Positions 6,861 through 14,100 of a DNA stretch of 14,100 bases are shown one piece after another (positions within the stretch are counted from its first letter, which is position 1; every line of letters starts with the position of its first letter). The stretch covers positions 1 to 14,100 of the forward strand of contig CANHPK010000011.1 of assembly GCA_947462525.1 (NCBI GenBank). The letters are read 5' to 3'. The notes beneath the pieces were generated by a model. It did no database searches. It worked only from the letters and a program-made list of their open reading frames with translations, and was not told where the DNA came from. The position numbers and the translations under genes were made by a program. This DNA is from Roseiflexaceae bacterium. Lineage in GTDB: Bacteria; Chloroflexota; Chloroflexia; Chloroflexales; Roseiflexaceae.

Positions 6861-8174
6861 ATGAGAACAGAATTTTTTGCAGCCATATCCGCCATTGCAG
6901 CTGAGCGTGGCATACCGCGCGAACGCATTATCGAGCAAGTCGAAAAGGCATTAGTCGCCGCATATCGGCGTTCACTCGGGGAACGACCGCCAGCGATTGA
7001 AATTGTGGTCAAAATCGACCCGGTCAAGGGCGACCCACACGTGTATTCTGAAATGCTGGTGGTCGACGAAGTCGAAGACGAACGCTTCGAGATTAGCTAC
7101 GACGAAGCACGCAAACACGATCCAAACATCCAAGTACTCGAGAAAATCGTCGTCGAAACAACGCCCAAAGACTTCGGTCGGATTGCAGCACAGACCGCCA
7201 AGCAAGTCATTTTGCAGGGCATCCGTGATGTGGAACGCGACAATGTCTATAGCGAATTCAATGAGCGTCGCGGCGAACTGATGGTTGGCGTTGTGCAGCG
7301 GAACGTGAACGGCAACATCATCATCGATCTCGGCAAAGCAGAAGCTATTTTGCCACGCGACCAGCAAGTCGCATCCGATAACTACCGACCAGGCACACGC
7401 ATCAAGGTATTGCTCAAAGAAATCCGACGCGAAGACCGTGGGACGCGATTGTTGGTGTCACGCACCGATAATGACCTCATCAAACGCATCTTCGAAATGG
7501 AAGTTCCCGAGATCCTGGCAGGCACCGTCGAAATCAAAAGCATCTCACGCGAGCCCGGCGTGCGCACCAAGTGTGCCGTCGCAGCCCGTCAAGAAGGCAT
7601 CGATCCCGTCGGCGCATGTGTGGGTATCCGCGGGGTGCGCATCCAAAACATCGTCAACGAATTGAACGGCGAGAAAATCGACGTCGTGCAATGGTCTACC
7701 GATGTCAAGGAGTTCATTGCGAACGCATTGTCTCCTGCGCAAGTCGTCGAAGTGCAAATCCGCGACATGGACAAAGCAGTCGTCATTGTGCCCGATAAAC
7801 AGCTTTCACTGGCAATTGGCAAAGAAGGACAAAACGTTCGTCTCGCCGCCAAATTGACCAAGTGGAAAATCGATATCAAATCGTCGAGCACATTGATTGA
7901 CGAGATGCGCGAAGCAAGCGAATTCCGCCAAGCGGCAGAAGCCGAAAGCATGGCGCTCGATGTCGAGCTGGCGAATGCAAAGGTCGAGGACCGTTTGGTC
8001 TCCGAATACGGCACATTTGTCTACCAGAACATCGAATACGGTCCGTTGGGTACCGACTATGTGGGTCAAACCATACAGATTCGGGCTACCTCAGTCAAGT
8101 TGTTTATCTACGCAAACGACCGCTTGATTGCGTCGTTTATGATCCCCGACATTGACTACACGGTGAATGAATGA
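6861..8174 (+). CDS. nusA: Transcription termination/antitermination factor NusA with atypical C-terminal extension
   Basis: NusA binds RNA polymerase and nascent RNA and controls pausing, termination and antitermination. The 437-residue product has, in order, the N-terminal polymerase-binding domain (about 1-130), an S1 domain (about 137-200, GELMVGVVQRNVNGNIIIDL), KH1 with the GIRG loop near residue 255 and KH2 with GKEG near residue 320. The core ends near residue 340. A further stretch of about 95 residues follows: a charged Glu/Ala-rich helix (about 345-375), then a beta-rich segment (about 376-433) that does not look like the acidic repeats of proteobacterial NusA and resembles the C-terminal barrel of some transposases (see findings). 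The ATG at 6861 has GAGGGTG upstream. The TGA overlaps the rnpM ATG (ATGA). No rimP gene precedes it. Identity of the core is certain; the role of the tail is unknown. Confidence 0.97.
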   Translation: MRTEFFAAISAIAAERGIPRERIIEQVEKALVAAYRRSLGERPPAIEIVVKIDPVKGDPHVYSEMLVVDEVEDERFEISYDEARKHDPNIQVLEKIVVETTPKDFGRIAAQTAKQVILQGIRDVERDNVYSEFNERRGELMVGVVQRNVNGNIIIDLGKAEAILPRDQQVASDNYRPGTRIKVLLKEIRREDRGTRLLVSRTDNDLIKRIFEMEVPEILAGTVEIKSISREPGVRTKCAVAARQEGIDPVGACVGIRGVRIQNIVNELNGEKIDVVQWSTDVKEFIANALSPAQVVEVQIRDMDKAVVIVPDKQLSLAIGKEGQNVRLAAKLTKWKIDIKSSSTLIDEMREASEFRQAAEAESMALDVELANAKVEDRLVSEYGTFVYQNIEYGPLGTDYVGQTIQIRATSVKLFIYANDRLIASFMIPDIDYTVNE

Positions 8175-8509
8175 CGAGTTCCCATCAACGTCCGAAGCAC
8201 ATCCCGACCAGGATGTGTATCAGCTGCAGGTCAACCGGTGCCAAACGTGGTTTGGTACGCGTTGTACGGACTGCAGAAGGACGCGTGGCTATAGATATCA
8301 CGGGAAAAAGAAACGGTCGCGGTGCATACCTCTGTTCGAATCCGTCTTGCTGGACGACAGCGCTCGAGCGCACCAGCATGCAGAGCGCACTACGGCTCTC
8401 CACATTCACAGAAGAGGATCGGGCAACGCTGACGTCCTTTGCACGGACACTTACTCTTGAACAACCGATGACATCAGGTGATGTCAGCACCCGCCAACAC
8501 GGAGGATAG
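8171..8509 (+). CDS. rnpM: YlxR/RnpM family RNA-binding protein
   Basis: The 112-residue protein has the YlxR signature: PTRMCISCR at residues 12-20, a GRGAYLC block at 49-55 and a final Cys60, giving four Cys (16, 19, 55, 60). The family is a small alpha/beta RNA-binding fold; in Bacillus and relatives the protein modulates RNase P and is now called RnpM. Its ATG overlaps the nusA stop by four bases, and it is followed by infB after three bases, the usual nusA-ylxR-infB order. The C-terminal 30 or so residues, Ser/Thr-rich, extend past the conserved domain and are probably flexible. Regulation is with the nusA transcript. Confidence 0.92.
   Translation: MTSSHQRPKHIPTRMCISCRSTGAKRGLVRVVRTAEGRVAIDITGKRNGRGAYLCSNPSCWTTALERTSMQSALRLSTFTEEDRATLTSFARTLTLEQPMTSGDVSTRQHGG
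8501..8505 (+). promoter_or_regulatory. Ribosome binding site of infB
   Basis: GGAGG stands seven bases before the infB ATG at 8513 and lies inside the last codons of rnpM, just ahead of its TAG. It is the strongest Shine-Dalgarno match in the plus-strand cluster and fixes the infB start ahead of the low-complexity region. Confidence 0.75.
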
Positions 8510-8512
8510 CGA

Positions 8513-11239
8513 ATGCGACGATTTTGGAACGACATGCTGCGTCTGCCAATGTATGCAGCCAGTGATGATACAACCCAGGGAGGAGGAAGCGACAGCGACG
8601 AGAAAACACGTCCTGACGCTTCTCGACCCTCTGACTCCCGACCGGTCCCAGCAAGTCGCCCGCCACAGAGCACTGGTGCATCTGCACCACGACCTGCCGG
8701 TGACCGTCCATACGGGGATCGCCCCCCTCGTCCCGCTGGCGACCGCCCGATGGGTGACCGCCCACCCCGACCGGCTGGGGATCGTCCGTTCGGCGACCGC
8801 CCACCCCGACCGGCTGGGGATCGTCCATACGCTGATCGCCCACCACGTCCCGCTGGTGACCGACCAGCCGGTGACCGTCAACCATTTGGCGACCGTCCCT
8901 ATACCCCTCGCCCTCCAGGCGAACGCCCACCGGTAAGCGCTGATCGACCATATACGCCACGCCCTCCAGGCGAGCGACCACCCCCACGGCCTGCAGGCGA
9001 TCGTCCTTTTGGCGACCGTCCACCGCGCCCTCCCGGTGATCGCCCATTCACGGGGACACGCCCAGCCGGCGATCGCCCATTTGGCGACCGTCCACCACGC
9101 CCTCCCGGTGATCGCCCATTCGGCGATCGGCCACCGCGTCCTCCCGGTGATCGCCCCTTTGGCGGTGCTCCTGGCGGTCCACCGCGTTCTGGCCCGATGG
9201 GTGGTGCGGGTGGACCTGGTGGTCCAAGCCGTGGTGGGTTCAATAGCGGTCCTGTCGGCGGTGGCGTCGGCGGCGCAGTCCCTGGGAGCCGTGGCGGCAA
9301 TTCGGGACAACGCCGGAACAGCACTGACCGCAAAGGAGCAGTACGCGGATCTGACGCCGCCGAGAGCGATGGTCAGGGACGTGGCAAAGGCGGCAAAGGC
9401 GGTAAACCAGGCTCGATGATGGGCCGTGGTATCGGTGGTCGACAACAAGTTGCCCGCCCTGTCGTTCGCCCCAAAGGCCCAATCCAACTCGGCAGTAATC
9501 TGACGGTTCGTGAGCTCTCCGAAGCAACCAGCGTCGGTGCAGCCGAAATCCTGAAGATTTTGCTCAAGAGTGGTGTGGTTGCCAATATCAATCAACAAAT
9601 CGATTACGAAACCGCTGCACTTATCTGCGCCGAGTTCAACATCGAAACGACCGAATACATCCCCGAAGCCATGATTGGCATCGTTGATAACATCAAAGAC
9701 GTGCTCGCTGCCGAAACAGACGAAACCCTGATTACCCGCCCACCGGTGGTCACCATCATGGGTCACGTCGACCACGGCAAAACGAAACTGCTCGACTCGA
9801 TCCGGCAGACGAAAGTCGCCGAAGGTGAGGCTGGTGGTATTACACAGCACGTGGGTGCATACCAGGTCGAAGTGAACGGTCGCAAAATCACCTTCCTCGA
9901 CACCCCGGGCCACGAAGCGTTCACTGCGATGCGTGCCCGTGGCGCACAGGTGACCGACATTGTTGTGCTGGTGGTTGCCGCCGACGACGGTGTGATGCCG
10001 CAGACCATCGAAGCCATTTCGCACGTCCGTGCAGCTGGTGCGCCGATGATTGTCGCCATCAACAAGATGGACTCACCAAACGCCAACCCTGACAACGTGC
10101 GTCAACAGCTCGCGGTCAACAATGTCATTGTCGAATCGTACGGTGGCGATGTCCCATGTGTCGAAGTATCGGCACGTATGCGCACCAACATCGACGGCTT
10201 GCTCGAAATGATCTTGTTGGTAGCAGACCTGCAGGACTACAAAGCAAACCCACAAGCCAAAGCAATTGGTACCGTCGTCGAAGCCGAGATGGATCGACAA
10301 CGTGGCCCGATTGCAACGGTCCTCATCCAAAACGGCACCTTGCGTCTCGACGACAACGTGTTGGTCGGCAACGGTACGGGTACGGTCCGAGCAATGTTCA
10401 ACGAAACCGGCAAGCGTATCCGCTTTGCCGAGCCGTCTACCCCTATACTTATCCTTGGGCTCAACGAAGTACCGCAAGCCGGCGACATTTTGCAAGTCAT
10501 GACCGATTTGACCATCGCACGCGAAGTTGCTGTTCAACGACAGCGCCAGATTCGTCTCGATGCAATGGCAAATCTACGATCAGTCAGTCTCGATGGGTTG
10601 TTTGCCAACATCCAGCAAGGCAAAATCAAGGAACTGAACTTGATCGTCAAGGTAGACGTGATGGGTTCCATCGGCGCTATCGAACACGCATTAGGTCAGC
10701 TCAATACGAGCGAAGTCCAGATCAAGATTATCCACCGTGGTACCGGTACGATTACCGAAAGTGATGTCAACTTGGCAATTGCCTCGCGGGCCATCATCAT
10801 TGGGTTTAATGCGCGACCAGACCCGGCAGCCCGCAAGTTTGCTGAGCTCAGCGGTATCGACATTCGCTTCTACAACATCATCTACAACCTTGTGGAAGAG
10901 ATGAAGAAAGCAATGATCGGGATGTTGGACCCAGAATTCCGCGAAGTTATCGAAGGCTACGCAGAAGTCCGCAATACGTTCCGATTGCCCAGCCGCGAAA
11001 TCGTCGCAGGCCTCTACGTCACCGATGGCAAGCTCAATCGCCAGCTTTCGGTCCGCGTCCTGCGCAGTGGTGTCGTGGTTCATGATGGACGCTTGAGCAG
11101 CTTGCGCCGCTTCAAGGAAGACGTCCGTGAAGTGACATCCGGGTACGAATGTGGTGTCGTGGTGGACGGGTTTACCGACGTCCAAGATGCCGACAACATG
11201 GAATTCTACCGGAAGGAACGCGTGGAGCGCACCGCATAA
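8513..11239 (+). CDS. infB: Translation initiation factor IF-2
   Basis: IF-2 is the GTPase that brings fMet-tRNA to the 30S subunit and promotes subunit joining. The 908-residue product has all switch motifs: G1 GHVDHGKT (417-424), G2 GGITQHVG (441-448), G3 DTPGH with catalytic His467, G4 NKMD (517-520) and G5 SAR (553-555). The domain II beta-barrel and C-terminal tRNA-binding domains follow in normal order to the end. Before the G domain there is one recognisable IF2_N module (about 324-383). Residues 58-217 are an Arg/Pro/Gly/Asp repeat region and about 218-320 a Gly-rich one, both presumably disordered. The extreme N-terminus (MRRFWNDMLRLPM) is short and amphipathic. The start is fixed by GGAGG seven bases upstream. 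infB lies three bases after rnpM and two before rbfA, so translation is likely coupled. Confidence 0.98.
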   Translation: MRRFWNDMLRLPMYAASDDTTQGGGSDSDEKTRPDASRPSDSRPVPASRPPQSTGASAPRPAGDRPYGDRPPRPAGDRPMGDRPPRPAGDRPFGDRPPRPAGDRPYADRPPRPAGDRPAGDRQPFGDRPYTPRPPGERPPVSADRPYTPRPPGERPPPRPAGDRPFGDRPPRPPGDRPFTGTRPAGDRPFGDRPPRPPGDRPFGDRPPRPPGDRPFGGAPGGPPRSGPMGGAGGPGGPSRGGFNSGPVGGGVGGAVPGSRGGNSGQRRNSTDRKGAVRGSDAAESDGQGRGKGGKGGKPGSMMGRGIGGRQQVARPVVRPKGPIQLGSNLTVRELSEATSVGAAEILKILLKSGVVANINQQIDYETAALICAEFNIETTEYIPEAMIGIVDNIKDVLAAETDETLITRPPVVTIMGHVDHGKTKLLDSIRQTKVAEGEAGGITQHVGAYQVEVNGRKITFLDTPGHEAFTAMRARGAQVTDIVVLVVAADDGVMPQTIEAISHVRAAGAPMIVAINKMDSPNANPDNVRQQLAVNNVIVESYGGDVPCVEVSARMRTNIDGLLEMILLVADLQDYKANPQAKAIGTVVEAEMDRQRGPIATVLIQNGTLRLDDNVLVGNGTGTVRAMFNETGKRIRFAEPSTPILILGLNEVPQAGDILQVMTDLTIAREVAVQRQRQIRLDAMANLRSVSLDGLFANIQQGKIKELNLIVKVDVMGSIGAIEHALGQLNTSEVQIKIIHRGTGTITESDVNLAIASRAIIIGFNARPDPAARKFAELSGIDIRFYNIIYNLVEEMKKAMIGMLDPEFREVIEGYAEVRNTFRLPSREIVAGLYVTDGKLNRQLSVRVLRSGVVVHDGRLSSLRRFKEDVREVTSGYECGVVVDGFTDVQDADNMEFYRKERVERTA
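8687..9163 (+). repeat. In-frame 13-residue (39-base) tandem repeats within infB
   Basis: The unit PPRPAGDRPxGDR occurs in tandem at residues 71-83, 84-96, 97-109 and 110-122, with a partial first copy at 58-70. A second block at about 158-217 uses PPRPPGDRPFGDR. Between them are two PYTPRPPGERPP units. At DNA level bases 8756-8787 and 8795-8826 are identical over 32 bases with a 39-base period. The second block has its own near-identical copies (around 9013-9050 and 9080-9120). Units vary mainly at the residue after the second DRP. The region stays in frame. Confidence 0.9.
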
Positions 11240-11241
11240 CG

Positions 11242-11589
11242 ATGAGCAAACGTACCCTCCAAGTGGCCGGCGAAATACAACAAATCGTCGGCCACCTCCT
11301 CCAATTCGAAGTCAAGGACCCACGTGTGGCCTTTTGCACCGTGGTGAACGTTGATATTTCGACAGACCTGCAGATGGCCCACATCCACGTGTCCGTGATG
11401 GGTGATGCCGAAGCACGCAAAGCAACCATGGGCGCGCTTGACCGCGCCCGTGGCTTTATCCGACGTGAACTTGCTCGTGAACTGCGCCATTTGCGGACTG
11501 CACCCGACATTCGCTTCATGCTGGATGAATCACTCGACCACAGCATGCGCATCAATGAATTACTCCGCGACATGAAGTCGCAACAGTAG
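11242..11589 (+). CDS. rbfA: 30S ribosome-binding factor RbfA
   Basis: RbfA is a small KH-fold protein that binds the immature 30S subunit and helps 16S rRNA 5'-end maturation, especially in the cold. The 115-residue product is of normal size. It shows the family pattern: an N-terminal helix ending in VKDPRV, a TVVNVDISTDLQMAHIHV strand region, the LRxxLxxxLxLRxxPxIxF equivalent (RRELARELRHLRTAPDIRF), and a C-terminal DHSMRINELL helix. The start is the ATG two bases after the infB stop; the in-frame extension further upstream overlaps conserved infB sequence and is rejected. A GGAGCG 12 bases upstream is a weak ribosome site, so coupling to infB translation is likely. Confidence 0.95.
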   Translation: MSKRTLQVAGEIQQIVGHLLQFEVKDPRVAFCTVVNVDISTDLQMAHIHVSVMGDAEARKATMGALDRARGFIRRELARELRHLRTAPDIRFMLDESLDHSMRINELLRDMKSQQ

Positions 11590-11597
11590 GACACGAC

Positions 11598-12620
11598 ATG
11601 GACCGCATTAGCATGTTTACCGCCGCTGCTATCACATGGCGCGAACGCGTAACCAACGCAAACACCATACTTTTGGTCACGCACGTCAATCCTGATGGAG
11701 ATGCTCTCGGTTCGCTTATCGGACTGATGATGGCACTTCCACAACTGACCGAAGCAACAATCATACCGGTCGTGCAACAACCAATACCACAATTCTTGGA
11801 GTGGGTGCCGGGGAGCGAACAAAGCATCGCGCTGACTGCCGACAAACCGTGGCCAAATCCCGACCTTATCATTACGGTCGATTGTGCCTCGGCAGATCGG
11901 CTTGGGGGCATTGCTCCGCAGCACATGCATCACATCGAACACACAGCGGTCATACAAATTGATCATCATGCAACCAACACGTTGTTTGGTGTCCACAATC
12001 TTGTGGTCGCTGACGCCTGTGCAACATGCGAAATCATCACGGAGTTTTTGCCGTATCTCGGTATTACCATTACCGCAGGGATAGCAACGCCGTTGTTGCT
12101 TGGCATCATGACTGACACGCAGAGTTTTCAGATCTACGATACCAGCGCCAAGACATTGTCACTGGGCGCAAGTCTGTTTACTGCAGGTGCGGATCATGCA
12201 CGGATAGTGTCGAAGGTATTTCGTTCGACACGACTCGAAGCACTCACGCTTGCATCACGTGTCATCAATGCCATGCATACACACGGCGATGTCGTGTGGT
12301 GCGGTGTCCCGTTGACATGGGTCGAAGAACTCAATGCGACCGATGACGAGAGTGACGAAGCACTCCATATGCTACAACGTATCGAAGGACCTGAAGTTAT
12401 CATGTTGATAAAGCAACGAAACCAGGGTGTCAAAATTTCGTTGCGCTCCCGGAACGTCAATGTTGCGTCTGTCGCAAAAAAACACGGTGGCGGTGGGCAT
12501 ATCCACGCCGCGGGCATCAATCTCGCAGAACATACCATCGATAGTGCAGCAGCACTTTTGTTACCGGATCTAACGGCACTATGCACGGATTCATCTCTAT
12601 CGACAAACCACTCGGCATAA
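11598..12620 (+). CDS. nrnA: DHH/DHHA1 phosphoesterase, NrnA-like (nanoRNase / pAp phosphatase)
   Basis: The 340-residue product has the DHH phosphoesterase motifs: I, THVNPDGDALGS (His29, Asp33, Asp35); II, VDCAS (Asp95); III, the name-giving DHH at 122-124; and IV, GIMTDTQSF (Asp173). The DHHA1 substrate-binding domain closes with GGGGHIHAAG near residue 300. NrnA enzymes degrade RNA oligonucleotides of 2-5 residues and dephosphorylate 3'-phosphoadenosine 5'-phosphate, with Mn. Place between rbfA and truB is conserved for this family in many bacteria. It begins 8 bases after the rbfA stop. Its last 40 bases overlap the start of truB in another frame. A role in c-di-AMP breakdown (pApA hydrolysis) is also known in the family and not excluded. 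Confidence 0.93.
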   Translation: MDRISMFTAAAITWRERVTNANTILLVTHVNPDGDALGSLIGLMMALPQLTEATIIPVVQQPIPQFLEWVPGSEQSIALTADKPWPNPDLIITVDCASADRLGGIAPQHMHHIEHTAVIQIDHHATNTLFGVHNLVVADACATCEIITEFLPYLGITITAGIATPLLLGIMTDTQSFQIYDTSAKTLSLGASLFTAGADHARIVSKVFRSTRLEALTLASRVINAMHTHGDVVWCGVPLTWVEELNATDDESDEALHMLQRIEGPEVIMLIKQRNQGVKISLRSRNVNVASVAKKHGGGGHIHAAGINLAEHTIDSAAALLLPDLTALCTDSSLSTNHSA

Positions 12621-13456
12621 CCTCGCACGATGTGGTTGCTATCGTACGTCGCATCAGCCGTATCAAACGCATTGGCCACGCAGGGACACTCGATCCCGGC
12701 GCATCCGGCGTTTTGGTGCTCGCCGTCGGCGCAACGACCCGTTTGATTGAGTATGTCCAAGATGACACCCACAAAACCTACGTAGCAACGATACAACTCG
12801 GGAGTGCCACAGACAGTGATGACGCAGACGGATCAGTGATTGCGCAAGCTGCTGTTCCGGAACTGTCGGAAGCGTGGCTTGTCCAGACTCTTGCTCCATT
12901 TGTTGGGCAGATACTGCAAGTTCCGCCGAAAGTTTCGGCTATCCATGTCGACGGTCAGCGCATGTATGATCTTGCACGCAAAGGCATCGCTCCAGAACTC
13001 CCTGCGCGCCCCGTGCACATCTATCACATTGCACTACGTGGCTATACCAGCGACACCATTTCGCTCGAAATCAGCTGTGGCAAAGGCACGTACATCCGAT
13101 CGCTCGCACGAGACATCGGCATCGCGCTTGGAACGCTTGCCCATTTGTGTTCGTTACGACGGACCGCCGTCGGTAGCTTTGGCGTCAATGACTCGGTCAG
13201 CCTCGATACATTGCGTGCTGATGGAATTGCACCCTGGCTGTTAGCCAACTCACGGGCACTCGACGGGTGGCCGGTGTACTGCGTGAACGCTGCCGAACAC
13301 CGCTTGATTGACAACGGCATGCCCATCCCAGCGCCGTCGATTGCCGATGGCCGCGTCGCAGTTGTTGATGCGACAGGCGAACTCATCGCCACCGCAGAAT
13401 CACGCGCAGGGAGCCTTCATCCATCCAAAGTGTTCCGTTGGAGTGATGCATCATGA
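12581..13456 (+). CDS. truB: tRNA pseudouridine(55) synthase TruB
   Basis: TruB makes pseudouridine 55 in the T-loop of tRNAs. The 291-residue product opens with FISIDKPLGITSH and carries the catalytic loop GHAGTLDPGASG with Asp38 as nucleophile. Later TruB motifs are KTYVATIQLG (about 67-76), QVPPKVSAIHVDGQRMYDLAR (the Lys/Tyr loop) and CGKGTYIRSLARDIG. A C-terminal region of about 80 residues may be a degenerate PUA domain. The ATG at 12581 must be the start because FISIDKP is part of the fold; this places 40 bases inside nrnA. Only a weak ribosome site is seen, so translation probably depends on ribosomes finishing nrnA. Its TGA overlaps the ribF ATG (ATGA). Confidence 0.96.
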   Translation: MHGFISIDKPLGITSHDVVAIVRRISRIKRIGHAGTLDPGASGVLVLAVGATTRLIEYVQDDTHKTYVATIQLGSATDSDDADGSVIAQAAVPELSEAWLVQTLAPFVGQILQVPPKVSAIHVDGQRMYDLARKGIAPELPARPVHIYHIALRGYTSDTISLEISCGKGTYIRSLARDIGIALGTLAHLCSLRRTAVGSFGVNDSVSLDTLRADGIAPWLLANSRALDGWPVYCVNAAEHRLIDNGMPIPAPSIADGRVAVVDATGELIATAESRAGSLHPSKVFRWSDAS

Positions 13457-14100
13457 AGCTGATTGCTGGATTCCCTGCACAGGAAGTGGCCGGACCTTCG
13501 ACGGTAACAGTCGGTGTGTTTGATGGTATGCACACCGGGCATACGATGTTCCTGCGGCGCATGGCAGATGCAGCGCACGCCAATGGCCACCGTGCAGTGG
13601 TTGTAACCTTTGACCCACATCCCGATATCCTCATCCACCCCGAAACCTACCGTGGGCTCTTATTGACTCCGCAGGAACGATACCAACGTATGGCCGCGTG
13701 TGGAATCGACGTTGTGCTCACAATTGCGTTCGACCAGGATGTACGTTCTATGACTGCAGCGGAGTTTATGGCACGCGTCTGCAGTGTTGTACATGTAAAA
13801 ACCGTTTGGGTAGGATGGGATTTTGCACTCGGACGCGGTCGTGATGGCACGTTCCAGCGGCTTGCAGAAATCGGCGAATCACTGGGGTATACTGCCGTCG
13901 AAATTCCACAAATTGGCGAGAGTACTCCCCCGAGTGCATCGTTCATCCGAAATGCACTCACCCAGGGCGATATCGCTGTGGCAACCCAGGCATTAGGTCG
14001 CATGCACACATATCACGGAGTGGTTGTCCATGGGGACAAGCGGGGACGAACGATCGGGTTCCCCACCGCGAACATCAGTATTGATGACCGCCTGCTCTTA
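13453..14100 (+). CDS. ribF: Bifunctional riboflavin kinase/FAD synthetase RibF (3' end beyond window)
   Basis: RibF phosphorylates riboflavin to FMN and adenylates FMN to FAD. The first 216 codons are present. The N-terminal nucleotidyltransferase domain shows GVFDGMHTGH (about 22-31), TFDPHP, a VGWDFALGRGRDG block, and SASFIR, which stands where SSTxIR is usual. The flavokinase domain begins with HGVVVHGDKRGRTIGFPTAN at about residue 190 and is cut by the window edge. The ATG overlaps the truB stop by four bases, in the common truB-ribF arrangement, so it is translated in coupling with truB. Nothing suggests truncation other than the edge. Confidence 0.95.
   Translation, partial: MKLIAGFPAQEVAGPSTVTVGVFDGMHTGHTMFLRRMADAAHANGHRAVVVTFDPHPDILIHPETYRGLLLTPQERYQRMAACGIDVVLTIAFDQDVRSMTAAEFMARVCSVVHVKTVWVGWDFALGRGRDGTFQRLAEIGESLGYTAVEIPQIGESTPPSASFIRNALTQGDIAVATQALGRMHTYHGVVVHGDKRGRTIGFPTANISIDDRLLL

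Noticed and set aside
9066..9077. GGCGATCGCC palindrome, like the cyanobacterial HIP1 element
   Set aside because: It arises from the repeated Gly-Asp-Arg codons of infB and is not frequent elsewhere in the window.
8687..9163. Repeats considered as a CRISPR array
   Set aside because: The repeats are contiguous, in frame within infB and have no spacers of uniform length with unrelated sequence.
8474..10024. A 516-codon open frame on the minus strand opposite infB
   Set aside because: It lies antisense to IF-2, consists largely of Trp/Ala/Arg/Thr repeats that mirror the repeat DNA, and has no recognisable domain or ribosome site. It is a by-product of codon bias and repeats.
11149..11241. Upstream extension of rbfA into infB
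   Set aside because: The added residues come from another frame of conserved infB sequence, and the ATG at 11242 gives a normal-length RbfA.
1..14100. tRNA, rRNA, insertion sequence or attachment site
   Set aside because: Reading both strands showed no tRNA-like cloverleaf, transposase gene, terminal inverted repeats or target duplications; genes fill nearly all of the window.

Overview
The window is bacterial chromosome of moderate GC content. Both ends cut through genes. Shine-Dalgarno sequences, stop-start overlaps and compact gene spacing are clear. The right half is the widely conserved nusA-rnpM-infB-rbfA-nrnA-truB-ribF translation/RNA cluster. The organism cannot be named with certainty. 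A lineage such as Chloroflexota is plausible from the overall style of the proteins (IF-2 with a long Arg/Pro/Gly/Asp-rich N-terminus, metabolic operon with sugar-binding lipoprotein and BadF kinase), but this is a low-confidence inference.

Left half (1-6684, all on the minus strand, read right to left): seven genes with gaps of at most 8 bases or small overlaps, so almost certainly one operon. In transcription order they are a RuvC-like RNase H-fold nuclease, an M20 metallopeptidase of the PM20D2/dipeptidase type, an amidase-signature hydrolase, a UPF0173/UlaG-like metallo-beta-lactamase-fold hydrolase, a D-2-hydroxyacid dehydrogenase, a BadF/BadG-type (N-acetylglucosamine-kinase-like) sugar kinase, and a lipoprotein that looks like an ABC-transporter solute-binding protein and runs off the left edge. 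Together they suggest uptake and dismantling of an amide- or peptide-linked, probably amino-sugar-containing compound. Peptidoglycan fragments are one candidate.

Centre (6685-6860): the only real intergenic region. It holds a near-palindromic element in which extended -10 promoter motifs on the two strands overlap, so one site may drive both operons. On the nusA side there follow a possible 13-codon leader ORF and a hairpin with a U-tract resembling an intrinsic terminator, which could be an attenuator in the nusA leader.

Right half (6861-14100, plus strand): nusA, rnpM (ylxR), infB, rbfA, nrnA-type DHH phosphoesterase, truB and ribF (cut by the right edge). These genes cover transcription elongation/antitermination, initiation factor IF-2, 30S maturation, nanoRNA/pAp turnover, tRNA pseudouridine-55 and FMN/FAD synthesis. 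Junctions are again overlapping or only a few bases apart. rimP, which often precedes nusA, is absent from that place.

Most unusual points: (1) NusA ends in an extra segment of about 95 residues whose last part resembles the small C-terminal beta-barrel of IS481/IS21/Mu-type transposases; (2) the symmetric divergent promoter and attenuator-like leader; (3) a RuvC-like nuclease leading a catabolic operon; (4) 13-residue tandem repeats in the IF-2 N-terminus with perfect 32-base DNA repeats.
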